From NCBI GenBank assembly GCA_015066665.1, contig SVNX01000023.1, positions 1 to 35,662 on the forward strand: DNA of 35,662 nt. Reading direction: 5' to 3'. The stretch is from Ruminococcus sp. (lineage in GTDB: Bacteria; Bacillota; Clostridia; Oscillospirales; Ruminococcaceae). The notes under the pieces are model-generated. The model had not been told where the DNA came from. It saw only the letters and a program-made list of their open reading frames with translations, and did no database searches. Position numbers and translations under genes: made by a program. Positions within the stretch are counted from its first letter, which is position 1. Every line of letters starts with the position of its first letter. This document shows positions 1 to 7,846 of the stretch, one piece after another.

Positions 1-244
1 CACCGTCGGAAGCCTTGCTTCTGTTTGTGACTGTCATGCCGCGGCTGCCGCCGAAGCCGATGCCGTCCGCAGCTTCCACAATTACATCCATGGTGCTGCC
101 GTGCCATCCGTTGTAGGTGATCTCAAAGTCGTTGTTCACAGCCTCTGCTGCATGCGTCCGCACACTCTGCATCGGCATTGTGCTCAGCATTCCGGCACAG
201 CACACCAGTGCTGTAATTCCGGCTGCGATTCGCTTTCTGTTCAT
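1..244 (-). CDS. Secreted carbohydrate-active protein, N-terminal fragment (runs off window)
   Basis: Only the first 81 codons are in the window; the rest lies to the left. A lysine/arginine-rich start (MNRKR) is followed by a hydrophobic core and a likely cleavage after THAA near residue 33, so the product is exported. The mature start (NNDFEITYNGW, then GFGGSRGMTVTNRSKASDG) resembles the beginning of beta-sandwich carbohydrate-binding modules found at the front of ruminococcal xylanases, cellulases and esterases; the motif SRGM-VTNR with a nearby DG is the part I recognise. The catalytic domain cannot be named. The start is supported by an AGGGGG ribosome-binding site. It is divergent from the sensor/AraC regulator at 595, which may control it (inference from position). 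Confidence 0.7.
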   Translation of the reverse strand, partial: MNRKRIAAGITALVCCAGMLSTMPMQSVRTHAAEAVNNDFEITYNGWHGSTMDVIVEAADGIGFGGSRGMTVTNRSKASDG

Positions 245-594
245 GTCAGTTTCCCCCTGTTCGTAATGGTCTATTTGTAATTCAATCCGCTAATAGTCGG
301 CATGATTGCAGAAGACAATGGCAAGATCAAGGAGCGGTTTGCGCTGAGCACACCCACCGCAGTGCAGGGGTGTGCAATCCCACTCCCTTCCTTTGCGATC
401 GTTTCTGCAAATATCCTTTGTTTTTTCATCCTTTATTTTACACGTCCGTCATGCCTATATATATTGTAAACATTTTTTGAACGATTGACAACCCATAATT
501 TGCAGATTCGGTGGACAAAATGCAGATAAAATGCTTGATTTTTTCTGAAAAATGATTATAATTAAAATAGATAGCAAAAACAGGGGGTGTTCAT
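245..594. other. Divergent intergenic control region
   Basis: This 350-base gap separates two divergent starts. It holds the plus-strand promoter listed separately, and an inverted repeat with arms GCACACCC (348-355) and GGGTGTGC (368-375) around a 12-base loop. The repeat lies in the probable leader of the minus-strand gene and could be an operator or an RNA hairpin. I could not identify a convincing minus-strand -35/-10 pair. The block 421-560 is strongly AT-rich, as expected for promoters. Confidence 0.5.
535..562 (+). promoter_or_regulatory. Sigma-A promoter of the AraC-type regulator
   Basis: TTGATT at 535-540 and TATAAT at 557-562 are separated by 16 bases, 32 bases ahead of the start codon at 595. 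The -10 is a perfect consensus and the -35 differs at two positions. Confidence 0.65.
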
Positions 595-2811
595 ATGTAC
601 AGAATGGCCGGTAAGAAGCTGATCGGCGTAATCACGGCCAGTGCATCGCAGAGCGAGCAGCGGCAGCTTCTGCTTGGCATCACGGAACAGGCTGAAAAAC
701 TGGGTGCAGCGGTGGCGGTTTTTTCGAATATATATAATGAGGAACGCTACTATGCCGATGTGGAGGTTGAGAACCGGATTTATGAACTGGTCATGTCCGA
801 GCGTCTTGACGGGCTGATTCTGACTGCGGAATGCATCATGAATCCGGAGCTTCAGCAGCAGATTTATGAGCGGCTTCTTGCACGAAATGACATTCCCGTG
901 GTGGTGACGGGGGCGGTGCTGCCGGATTTTCCGTGCATCAACAACGATGTGGGTGCGGATATCCGTGACATCACAGAGCATCTGATTGCGGCGCACGGCT
1001 TCACAAAAATTGACCTGCTCACGGGCAAGGAGGGCATTGACACATCCTATGAGCGTGTGGAAGGCTATCGTGCGGCACTGGAAGCACACGGCATCGGGTA
1101 TGATGCATCGCGTGTGATATTCGGTGATTTCTGGATGACGAGCGGCGAAGCACTCGCACATGATTACATAGAAGGCCGCCGTCCGCTGCCCGAGGCGATT
1201 GTCTGCGTGAACGACTACATGGCCTATGGGCTGTGCGACACATTTCTGACAGCAGGTATCGAGCTGCCGGAGGATGTGACGGTGGTCGGGTATGAGTATG
1301 TGGGTGACCGGTTCTATCATGCGCCCATTCTGACGACATATCAGCGCAACCGCAGGGCAGTGGGGGCGCAGGCGGTGAATCTGATCTGGGAGAAGATTAC
1401 GGGGGAGACGCCGGAGGCGGTATCGCTCGGTGGCTGCATGATTATTGGTGATACCTGTCCGTGCCGTGCGGACAGGAAAATGCTGGATGCCGAGCTGCAG
1501 GCGGTACGCCGTGAACAGTACTACAGCCGGCTGAATCTGGTGGGCAACTTTGAGCAGCAGCTGACGCTGTGCCGTTCACTGGATGATTATGTGGATGTGC
1601 TGCAGCAGTTTGCCTATCTGATTCGAGATATAGTGGGACTGCATCTTTGCCTGTACGAGAATTGGTGCAGCACGGAGATCACGGGCGGCACGGCACGGGA
1701 GACGGACACAATGATTTACCGCACAGTGATTGCGGAGAAACATCCTGCGCAGGGGGCGGTATTCTTTTCGAAGAACGATCTGTTCCCGGAGGAACTGATG
1801 CAGTGTGAGAGCGGTGATGTGCTGTATTTCTGTCCGATTTTTTTCAGTGGCCGTGAGCTGGGATATTTTATATTGCAGTACCGCAGGCCGGACTGTTATG
1901 ACATTATTTTCCGTGACTGGCTGAAGATTGCATCGAATGCGCTCGAATTTCTGCGGATGAAGAATGACATCGGGACGCTGCTGGAATGCAGGAGCCTGTC
2001 GGAGCATCATGATTCTATCACGGGTCTGTACAATGAAGCGGGTCTGCAGGAGGAGCTGAGTCATGCGCTCGGGCATGCGGATGGCGGCAGCAGGCTGATG
2101 ATGCAGCTGATCCGGACGGAGCTTTTCACGGATGCGGGGAGTCTTGAGAAGCAGGAGCTTTCGGTACGCAGGGACATGGAGACAGCGGACTGCATCCGGA
2201 AGATGGCATACCGGAAGGATGCATTCTGTGCGAGGATATCGGACAAGGTATACATACTGGCATCGGTGGGGGATTATACAGAAGAGATGAGTGCGCTGTA
2301 TGCGGACAAGCTGGAGACACTGATTCTGCATGCACCGCTGTACAGTGCATCATGCGGCGGGGATTCGCTGCTGATCTGCACGATATGTGAGGATGCGTCG
2401 GGGCTGTCTGCGGATGGGATCCGCCAGCTGCTGCGGGAGATGCAGGCACGGAGGATAACGGAGATGACGATGCAGCGCAGGCATGCATTATGGCGCAGTT
2501 TTTCGTCGCTGCGGGACATGGTATACAGGAAGCCTGCGGAGAAGTGGGAAGTTGAGCGTGTGTGCCGTGATTTCCGGATGAGTGCGGGACATTTCCGAGC
2601 GCAGTACAAGGAACTGTTCGGGGTGAGCTTTCATCAGGATGTGATACGCAGCCGGATTTCCCTGGCGAAGCATCTGCTTTTGACGAGCGGACTGAGCTTG
2701 CAGGCGATTGCGGGGAAATGCGGTTATGAGGATGAGAAATATTTCCAGCGGCAGTTCCGGCAGCTGACGGGGCTGACACCGAACATCTATAAGAGTCAGG
2801 AGAGGGGATAG
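595..2811 (+). CDS. Hybrid sugar-sensing transcriptional regulator: LacI-type binding domain + degenerate GGDEF + AraC HTH
   Basis: This 738-residue cytoplasmic regulator probably senses a sugar or glycoside. Residues about 8-285 form a LacI/periplasmic-binding-type domain (LIGVITAS at the start, DGLILT, VCVNDYMAYGL, DVTVVGYE). Residues about 310-460 look like a GAF-type spacer. Residues about 465-600 retain the opening of a GGDEF domain (DSITGLYNEAGL) but have no GGDEF signature, so no cyclase activity is expected. Residues about 640-735 are a two-helix AraC DNA-binding domain (SAGHFRAQYKELFGVSF; LQAIAGKCGYEDEKYFQRQFRQLTG, shown in part). AGGGGGTG at 582-589 supports the start at 595; ATG 604 is an alternative. 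It sits divergent from a secreted carbohydrate-binding protein and convergent with a rhamnogalacturonan lyase, so control of polysaccharide-degrading genes is the natural inference. It has no membrane segment. Confidence 0.88.
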   Translation: MYRMAGKKLIGVITASASQSEQRQLLLGITEQAEKLGAAVAVFSNIYNEERYYADVEVENRIYELVMSERLDGLILTAECIMNPELQQQIYERLLARNDIPVVVTGAVLPDFPCINNDVGADIRDITEHLIAAHGFTKIDLLTGKEGIDTSYERVEGYRAALEAHGIGYDASRVIFGDFWMTSGEALAHDYIEGRRPLPEAIVCVNDYMAYGLCDTFLTAGIELPEDVTVVGYEYVGDRFYHAPILTTYQRNRRAVGAQAVNLIWEKITGETPEAVSLGGCMIIGDTCPCRADRKMLDAELQAVRREQYYSRLNLVGNFEQQLTLCRSLDDYVDVLQQFAYLIRDIVGLHLCLYENWCSTEITGGTARETDTMIYRTVIAEKHPAQGAVFFSKNDLFPEELMQCESGDVLYFCPIFFSGRELGYFILQYRRPDCYDIIFRDWLKIASNALEFLRMKNDIGTLLECRSLSEHHDSITGLYNEAGLQEELSHALGHADGGSRLMMQLIRTELFTDAGSLEKQELSVRRDMETADCIRKMAYRKDAFCARISDKVYILASVGDYTEEMSALYADKLETLILHAPLYSASCGGDSLLICTICEDASGLSADGIRQLLREMQARRITEMTMQRRHALWRSFSSLRDMVYRKPAEKWEVERVCRDFRMSAGHFRAQYKELFGVSFHQDVIRSRISLAKHLLLTSGLSLQAIAGKCGYEDEKYFQRQFRQLTGLTPNIYKSQERG

Positions 2812-3030
2812 GGCGAAACTGCCCCCACCCCTGACCCCTCCCCGAGGGGAGGAGAATAAAAAGCGGGGTGCTGCGCACCCCGCCCTCGCTTAGGGGGCAA
2901 CGCTTCGCTCGCCCCCTATCCCCCGAGGGGCAGGCGAGGGTGTGGGACGAGCTGACGCCGTCCCCACGAAGGTGTGAAGCCCCCATTCCCCTTCGGGGGT
3001 CTGGGGGCAGTTTCACAAAAGCCCCCTTTT
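2812..3030. repeat. GC-rich modular intergenic repeat, copy A
   Basis: This stretch has no plausible gene. It holds a run of hairpins: CCTCCCC/GGGGAGG (2837-2852), GCGGGGTGC/GCACCCCGC (2863-2883) and AGGGGGC/GCCCCCT around an AACGCTTCGCTC loop (2892-2917). The last one is the core shared with the repeats near 10.7-11.0, 11.9-12.2 and 14.4-14.9 kb. It lies just after the stop of the regulator, as the other copies lie after their upstream genes. Confidence 0.8.
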
Positions 3031-3040
3031 GCAGCAAAAG

Positions 3041-3070
3041 ACCTGAGAAGCCTTCCGCTTCTCAGGTCAT
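3041..3070. terminator. Bidirectional Rho-independent terminator
   Basis: ACCTGAGAAG (3041-3050) pairs with CTTCTCAGGT (3058-3067) around a 7-base loop. ATTTT follows on the plus strand and TTTTG on the minus strand. It lies between the convergent regulator and rhamnogalacturonan lyase genes and can serve both. Confidence 0.8.
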
Positions 3071-3081
3071 TTTGATATCAC

Positions 3082-6000
3082 TTATTTTCCGGGAACAGTA
3101 TATACTGTCGGCGTCTCCGGCAGAGCATAACCCGTGCCAAGGAAGAAACTCGTGTTCGGGGACTGATTGTAGCCCACATTCTCTGTCGCTGCACCCAAAC
3201 GATACTGCTGATCGTGCATCAGTGTGAACAGCTTTGTCTCTGTCTCAAATGTTGTGCCGAAAATACGCAGTACACTGCTGTCATTTGCCGAGAGAATCAC
3301 TTCCTCACGCCAGTCGCCAAACAGATCGGCTGTCAGACAGGCATTCGACTTCGTGTAGTTGTTGTACGAGCCGTCACCTGTGAACAGTCTGTACTGTGTG
3401 AACTTCTCAATCATCGTTCTGTCCATCGATTCACGCTCAAGACTGTCATCCCACCAGATCGCTGCGTTCATGCTCCACTTGATCTGCTCACTCCATGCCT
3501 TGCCCGTGGATTCTACCTTGCCGCTGGACGGATTGTAGGCGTAGATCATTCCATCCGCTGTGCTCGCAAATTCCATGCCCGCATGGTCAGCCGAAATGTT
3601 CAGTGCAATGCCGCGGCCAACGTCACCGGTGGCGTCAATCTTCCAGATGATCTCACCCGTTGCAGCATCGTGTACCTCTGTACAAAAGTGATGCTCATGT
3701 ACCTGGAAAACTTCCAGACCCGGACGCTCCGGAATCAGATCGCCCGCCTGCATGCAGTCGCCGTGTCCCAGCCCCGTGCTCCACTTTACCTTGCCGTTGT
3801 CATCAAAGCATACGGAACCATAGATGATTTCATCCCTGCCGTCCGCATCCACATCCATCGGGATCAGGCTGTGGTTGCCCTGATTGAAGGCAGGATCAGA
3901 GGAATTTGTGCCGGTGTCATAGCTCCAGCGCTTTACAATCTTCTTGTCCACAATGTCATAGGCTGCCACTGCGGTCTTGGCATAATAGCCTCTGCCGAAG
4001 AAGGCGGAAGGCTTCTGGCCATCAAAATAGCCGACAGTTGCAAGGAATCTGTCGCAGCGGTTGCCCCAGGTATCGCCCCAGTCACCAACATTGCCGCGTG
4101 CCGGCTCAAAGTCAATGGTGTCCAGTGCCGCACCCGTCAGACCGTCAAACAGCGTCAGATATTCCGGACCCTGAATGATTCTGCCGTCACTGCCGCGGTA
4201 ATCAGCACTGGCATTGCCGATCACGGTGCCCTTGCCGTCCACGGTGCCGTCTGCGGTCTTGACCATCATTTCGGCCTTGCCGTCGCAGTCGAGGTCATAG
4301 ACCACCATCTGTGTATAATGTGCACCCGCACGGATGTTTCTGCCCAGATCGATTCGCCAGAGGCGTGTGCCGTCGAGCTTGTAGCAGTCGATGAAGACAT
4401 TGCCGGTATAGCCCTCGTCGGCATTGTCCTTGGAGTTGGAGGGATCCCACTTGAGGAAGATCTCATATTCGCCGTCGCCGTCCACGTCACCGACGGAGCA
4501 GTCGTTGGCACTGTAAGTGTACGCCACACCGTCGGGGGTTGTGCCGCCTGCGGGCTTGCTGAGGGCGAATTCCTTATACGCACCGGACTGGCCGCTGTTC
4601 TTTGTGCCGAGTACCTGTGCGGATTCTGCAAATTCCACGAGAATGCCGTCCACAAAGGCATCCATCGTGAAGACATCGGTGGCTGCAGCACCGGCTACAT
4701 AGACATTGGTCTTGTCTGCAGCGGTATATGTGCCGATCAGCTCGCCGTTCTTGTAGAGCTTGTAAATCATGTTTGCCGGATCCGTTGCAAGCGAACGCCA
4801 CGAAACGAGCATGCCGCTGCCGGAGAGTGTGGCACAGAGACCTCTGTCGAGATTCTCCATGATGCGGCCGACGCCCTGCTTGCCGTAGCCTCTGTTGGGC
4901 GCCTTGAGGGGCAGCAGATCCACGGAAGCACTTTCCTCTGCACCGGCTGCCGGTGCAATGGTGATGTGGTCAAGGTTCGGTGCACCGTCCGCTGTGAGAG
5001 AGGTGAGGGTCACCTTGTTGAGACCGGCCTTCAGGGGGAGGTACAGGGTTTCCTCCTGCCAGGTCGTCCATGCACCGGTGGCAGCACCTTCCATCGTCCA
5101 GGCAACGGATTCACCGCTGACCTTGACTTCCATGCTGCGGGCGGTGGTGCCGCCGTTGGCGTAGCGGATGGTGACTGCATAGAGGCCGTCGGCACCGGCT
5201 TCCACATTGAGGGAAACGTCATGGCCTGCCTCATTATAAAGGTTCAGATAGGATTCGCTCTCAAAGCCGGCATTGGTGTTCTCGACATAGGCATTGTCGA
5301 AGGTGCCGTTGATGAACGGATACTGACGGGTGGTGGGGATGAGCTGCTTGATGAAGCCGCCCTTGCCGGTGAGGATGAACTTCTGGATCTGGACGATGTC
5401 CACAACGGAGAAGTTCTCGTCGCCGCTGACATTGCCGGCATATTTCTGACGCTGTGTGGCGGTATTGTTCAGCATGACACGCTTGGCAATGGCCGCATCA
5501 AAGCCGTTGACTCTGCCGTCGTCATTGAGGTCACCGGGGGTGAAATCATCCTCGCCCTCCTGTGTGCCCTCGGTCTCGGTGAGACCCTCAGCCGAATCGA
5601 TGGCGATCAGCTCCCAGTCCTGGCAGTTCACGCCGTTGATGCCCCAGGTCTGGATATTGGCACCGGAGGAAGTTTCAGCATTGATGACCTCAAGCACCTG
5701 TGCGTTGGCCTTGGACATAATGCGGAAGCTGCCGTCGGCATTGCCCATCAGGTAGAAGAGCTGGCTGTCAGCGCCGGTATTCTCATAGATATTGACATTG
5801 TTGCTGTTGGCGGTATCCACGTTCAGCAGGCAGTTCTTGCCGCCGTCGACCATGGAATAGATGCGGAAGAAGTCGTCGCCGGCCGATTCCACACGCCAGA
5901 GGCAGTTTGAGGCACCGCGTGCGGCACCCCACTGCTGGACATTGGTGCCGTTTTCAGTCGAGCCGCCCGCAACATTGAGGCACAGACCGCTGTTGACATT

Positions 6001-6126
6001 GCGGATGATGTAGCAGCCCTCATAGGGACTTTTGGTTTCCTCAGCGGCCACGGAGGTGCCGGCAAAGCCTGCGGTGATGCCGGAGAGCATCAGCAGGGCT
6101 GCGAGGAAGGATTTTACTTTTTTCAT
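3082..6126 (-). CDS. Secreted multimodular rhamnogalacturonan lyase (PL11) with CBM13, internal dockerin and CBM35-like modules
   Basis: This 1014-residue exported enzyme should cleave the rhamnogalacturonan I backbone of pectin by beta-elimination. Modules in order: signal peptide 1-28 (SVAA/EE); ricin-type CBM13 about 35-175 (GLCLNVAGG, NVQQWG, NCQDWEL); dockerin about 197-256 with two Ca-binding halves (GDLNDDGRVNGFD and GNVSGDENFSVVD); CBM35-like beta-sandwich about 268-392; PL11 catalytic propeller about 408-1014. The propeller shows repeated VGDVDGDGEYE-, DLDCDGKAE- and DVDADGRDE-type calcium blades and the conserved APNRGYGKQGVGRIMENLDRG opening (shown in part), as in B. subtilis YesW/YesX. 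The internal rather than terminal dockerin is unusual. AGGAGTGG and a strong promoter precede the start. It probably docks on a cellulosome-like scaffold (inference). Confidence 0.93.
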   Translation of the reverse strand: MKKVKSFLAALLMLSGITAGFAGTSVAAEETKSPYEGCYIIRNVNSGLCLNVAGGSTENGTNVQQWGAARGASNCLWRVESAGDDFFRIYSMVDGGKNCLLNVDTANSNNVNIYENTGADSQLFYLMGNADGSFRIMSKANAQVLEVINAETSSGANIQTWGINGVNCQDWELIAIDSAEGLTETEGTQEGEDDFTPGDLNDDGRVNGFDAAIAKRVMLNNTATQRQKYAGNVSGDENFSVVDIVQIQKFILTGKGGFIKQLIPTTRQYPFINGTFDNAYVENTNAGFESESYLNLYNEAGHDVSLNVEAGADGLYAVTIRYANGGTTARSMEVKVSGESVAWTMEGAATGAWTTWQEETLYLPLKAGLNKVTLTSLTADGAPNLDHITIAPAAGAEESASVDLLPLKAPNRGYGKQGVGRIMENLDRGLCATLSGSGMLVSWRSLATDPANMIYKLYKNGELIGTYTAADKTNVYVAGAAATDVFTMDAFVDGILVEFAESAQVLGTKNSGQSGAYKEFALSKPAGGTTPDGVAYTYSANDCSVGDVDGDGEYEIFLKWDPSNSKDNADEGYTGNVFIDCYKLDGTRLWRIDLGRNIRAGAHYTQMVVYDLDCDGKAEMMVKTADGTVDGKGTVIGNASADYRGSDGRIIQGPEYLTLFDGLTGAALDTIDFEPARGNVGDWGDTWGNRCDRFLATVGYFDGQKPSAFFGRGYYAKTAVAAYDIVDKKIVKRWSYDTGTNSSDPAFNQGNHSLIPMDVDADGRDEIIYGSVCFDDNGKVKWSTGLGHGDCMQAGDLIPERPGLEVFQVHEHHFCTEVHDAATGEIIWKIDATGDVGRGIALNISADHAGMEFASTADGMIYAYNPSSGKVESTGKAWSEQIKWSMNAAIWWDDSLERESMDRTMIEKFTQYRLFTGDGSYNNYTKSNACLTADLFGDWREEVILSANDSSVLRIFGTTFETETKLFTLMHDQQYRLGAATENVGYNQSPNTSFFLGTGYALPETPTVYTVPGK

Positions 6127-6188
6127 ACAATTCCACTCCTATTTCTGAAAATACAAATCTCGTCTTTTCATACACTTCACTATTATCT

Positions 6189-6216
6189 ATTATACATATT
6201 TTTCTGAATTTGTCAA
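6189..6216 (-). promoter_or_regulatory. Sigma-A promoter of the rhamnogalacturonan lyase
   Basis: On the minus strand TTGACA (6211-6216) and TATAAT (6189-6194) are separated by 16 bases. Both hexamers are perfect consensus. A leader of about 55 bases follows before the start codon. Confidence 0.8.
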
Positions 6217-6350
6217 TCATTTTAATTAACATTCCAAAAGTTCAAAGGATTTGATAAAAAAAGCAGAATTGCTAAGCCATCAGTAAAAATGCATCGGAAG
6301 TGCTTGCAAAATGATGGCAGAACTGCGTCTATACAGTGCGGCGGGACGTG

Positions 6351-6359
6351 TGCTATAAT
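6351..6359 (+). promoter_or_regulatory. Extended -10 promoter of the zinc-ribbon/lipoprotein operon
   Basis: TGC followed by TATAAT (6354-6359) is a perfect extended -10 element. No good -35 hexamer lies at 17 bases, which extended -10 promoters tolerate. The start codon follows 44 bases downstream. Confidence 0.6.
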
Positions 6360-6402
6360 AAAGGTACAGCACATGCTGAAATACATGATGGAGGTTGAAA
6401 AT

Positions 6403-6843
6403 ATGATTTGCAAAAGCTGCGGACAGGAATTCGGAAACGGGGAGACATGCACGTTCTGCGGGGCGGTGCAGGAGAGTGCTTCACCTGCGGCACTGCCGGA
6501 TGGAATGACGGCATCTGTCAGGAAAACAGCTGTTTTTCCGATTCTGACGATAATTATATGCCTTGCGGGCATTATAATTGGTATTGTCTTTCTGGCAGGC
6601 GGATTTTCAAGTGGTTTTTACTGGAGCGCAGAGGTTGGCAGGGACACAGCATTCGGCGGGGATTTCTACACGGAAATCCATGAACGGTCGGTGGAGCTGA
6701 CCTATAATACAAGCCGCATTGTAAAGAATACCTGCAGCATCGGCGAGCTGCTTGAACGAGGCATCGGAATTGGCTTCATTTTCACATCGCTCATGCGTGC
6801 GGCAGCGGCTGTGGAAGGCTGGCTCAAAGACAAAAAACTGTAA
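6403..6843 (+). CDS. Zinc-ribbon membrane protein of unknown function
   Basis: This 146-residue protein begins with a rubredoxin-like zinc ribbon (C3-x2-C6 and C16-x2-C19). A Pro/Ala-rich linker follows, then one strong membrane segment at about 44-70 and a polar C-terminal part with a second hydrophobic patch near 125-135. GGAGG at 6390-6394 with 8-base spacing fixes the start at 6403; in-frame ATGs further upstream have no ribosome-binding site. It is 18 bases ahead of the lipoprotein at 6862 and shares its promoter. I do not recognise a family beyond the zinc-ribbon type common in Bacillota membrane proteins. Confidence 0.7.
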   Translation: MICKSCGQEFGNGETCTFCGAVQESASPAALPDGMTASVRKTAVFPILTIIICLAGIIIGIVFLAGGFSSGFYWSAEVGRDTAFGGDFYTEIHERSVELTYNTSRIVKNTCSIGELLERGIGIGFIFTSLMRAAAAVEGWLKDKKL

Positions 6844-6861
6844 AATAACGGAGGAAATACA

Positions 6862-7665
6862 ATGAAAACAAGAATCATCGCCCTTGCATTTGCCGCAGCA
6901 CTGATGGCGGCATCAATGACCGGCTGCGGCCTGTCCGAAGAAGGAAAACACGCCCAGTCCCTGCTGAATGCACTCCCCGAAACCTACTCGGCCGAGATCG
7001 ATGCACAGCTTGAAGAAGCCAGAGCTGCCTATGATGCCCTGCCGGATGAGGAGAAGGAAAAGGTCGATAAATCGGCATTGGATGCACTGGAGCAGAGCAT
7101 GATTGACCAGTATGCCGTAAGCATCAATGAGAAGATCGCAGCGCTGGAGGTGACAGTGGGCAGCGGCTCGGATGTCAAGAAGATGCACGGGAATATCAAG
7201 GAGATTTTCGAAGAGATTGAAAAAGTCCCCCGTGCCGTCGATGCCCATATCGATTATGATACACTTGCGGGTAAGATGGCCAAGGAGTTTGAGAAGCTCA
7301 ATGACATCGCAAACGATCTCGCTAAGGACAGCCCTGCCTGTGTAAAAATCATGGAGTTGGCCACACTTCTGAATGGGTCATCCTCCAGAACTTCGGTACT
7401 GTATGGTTACTGCAACGACATCCAGACCCAGATGAACAAAATGTCCGGCAATGTCAGCACATATTCACTGCAGAAGGCCGTGGACGATCTGCAGGATGAT
7501 CTGCTCTATGACGAGATTTCTGCGATTATGGGACGTGTTACAGTGTATCAGGAGGTCGAAAAGCTGAGCGACAAAGTTGTGAAATTTTATGAGCCGTACA
7601 AAAATGCGGATGATATGCGTGATGAACTCAGCCAGTGGACGGATGTGATTGTGGAGAGAGGATGA
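6862..7665 (+). CDS. Predicted helical lipoprotein, unknown function
   Basis: This 267-residue exported protein has a type II signal peptide (MKTRIIALAFAAALMA, lipobox MTGC, acylated Cys22), so it should be anchored on the outer face of the membrane. The mature part is rich in Glu, Lys, Asp and Ala with no obvious beta-rich domain, and reads as a chain of amphipathic helices, possibly coiled-coil. GGAGG lies 7 bases before the start. It is the second gene of the operon with the zinc-ribbon membrane protein and ends shortly before a strong terminator, so the two probably act together at the membrane. I recognise no catalytic motif. Confidence 0.75.
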   Translation: MKTRIIALAFAAALMAASMTGCGLSEEGKHAQSLLNALPETYSAEIDAQLEEARAAYDALPDEEKEKVDKSALDALEQSMIDQYAVSINEKIAALEVTVGSGSDVKKMHGNIKEIFEEIEKVPRAVDAHIDYDTLAGKMAKEFEKLNDIANDLAKDSPACVKIMELATLLNGSSSRTSVLYGYCNDIQTQMNKMSGNVSTYSLQKAVDDLQDDLLYDEISAIMGRVTVYQEVEKLSDKVVKFYEPYKNADDMRDELSQWTDVIVERG

Positions 7666-7700
7666 TCCGCAGTCCCTTCCAGCTGCATGAATCGGAATAG

Positions 7701-7729
7701 CCCCTGCTTCCCCCGAAGCAGGGGATTTT
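7701..7729 (+). terminator. Rho-independent terminator
   Basis: CCCCTGCTTC (7701-7710) pairs with GAAGCAGGGG (7715-7724) around a CCCC loop, followed by ATTTTTC. It closes the operon of the zinc-ribbon protein and lipoprotein. Confidence 0.9.
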
Positions 7730-7772
7730 TCTTTGTTCACAAAAAATATGCAAAAAAATTTGCCAAACCCCC

Positions 7773-7801
7773 TTGACAAAGTAGCGAAAATATACTATCA
7801 T
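7773..7801 (+). promoter_or_regulatory. Sigma-A promoter of the NUDIX regulator/clostripain operon
   Basis: TTGACA (7773-7778) and TATCAT (7796-7801) are separated by exactly 17 bases. The -10 is embedded in the left arm of the palindrome at 7796-7813, so a bound regulator would block polymerase. Confidence 0.7.
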
Positions 7802-7813
7802 ATAGATATGATA
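7796..7813. promoter_or_regulatory. Candidate operator: perfect 18-base palindrome over the -10 region
   Basis: TATCATAT-AG-ATATGATA is a perfect inverted repeat with 8-base arms and a 2-base centre. It covers the -10 hexamer and the likely start of transcription of the NUDIX-wHTH gene, the usual position for an autorepressor site. Binding by the adjacent regulator is inference. Confidence 0.6.
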
Positions 7814-7846
7814 AGTAGCAAGAGAATACTAAGGAGGAGGGAACAC

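Noticed and set aside
485..513. TTGACA at 485-490 as the -35 of the regulator gene
   Set aside because: At 17 bases downstream the hexamer is TCGGTG, which is not a -10; the pair at 535/557 is much better.
3214..5910. A very long open frame (898 codons) on the plus strand opposite the rhamnogalacturonan lyase
   Set aside because: It is the antisense shadow of a clear modular enzyme, has no ribosome-binding site or recognisable domains, and its composition mirrors the codon bias of the real gene.
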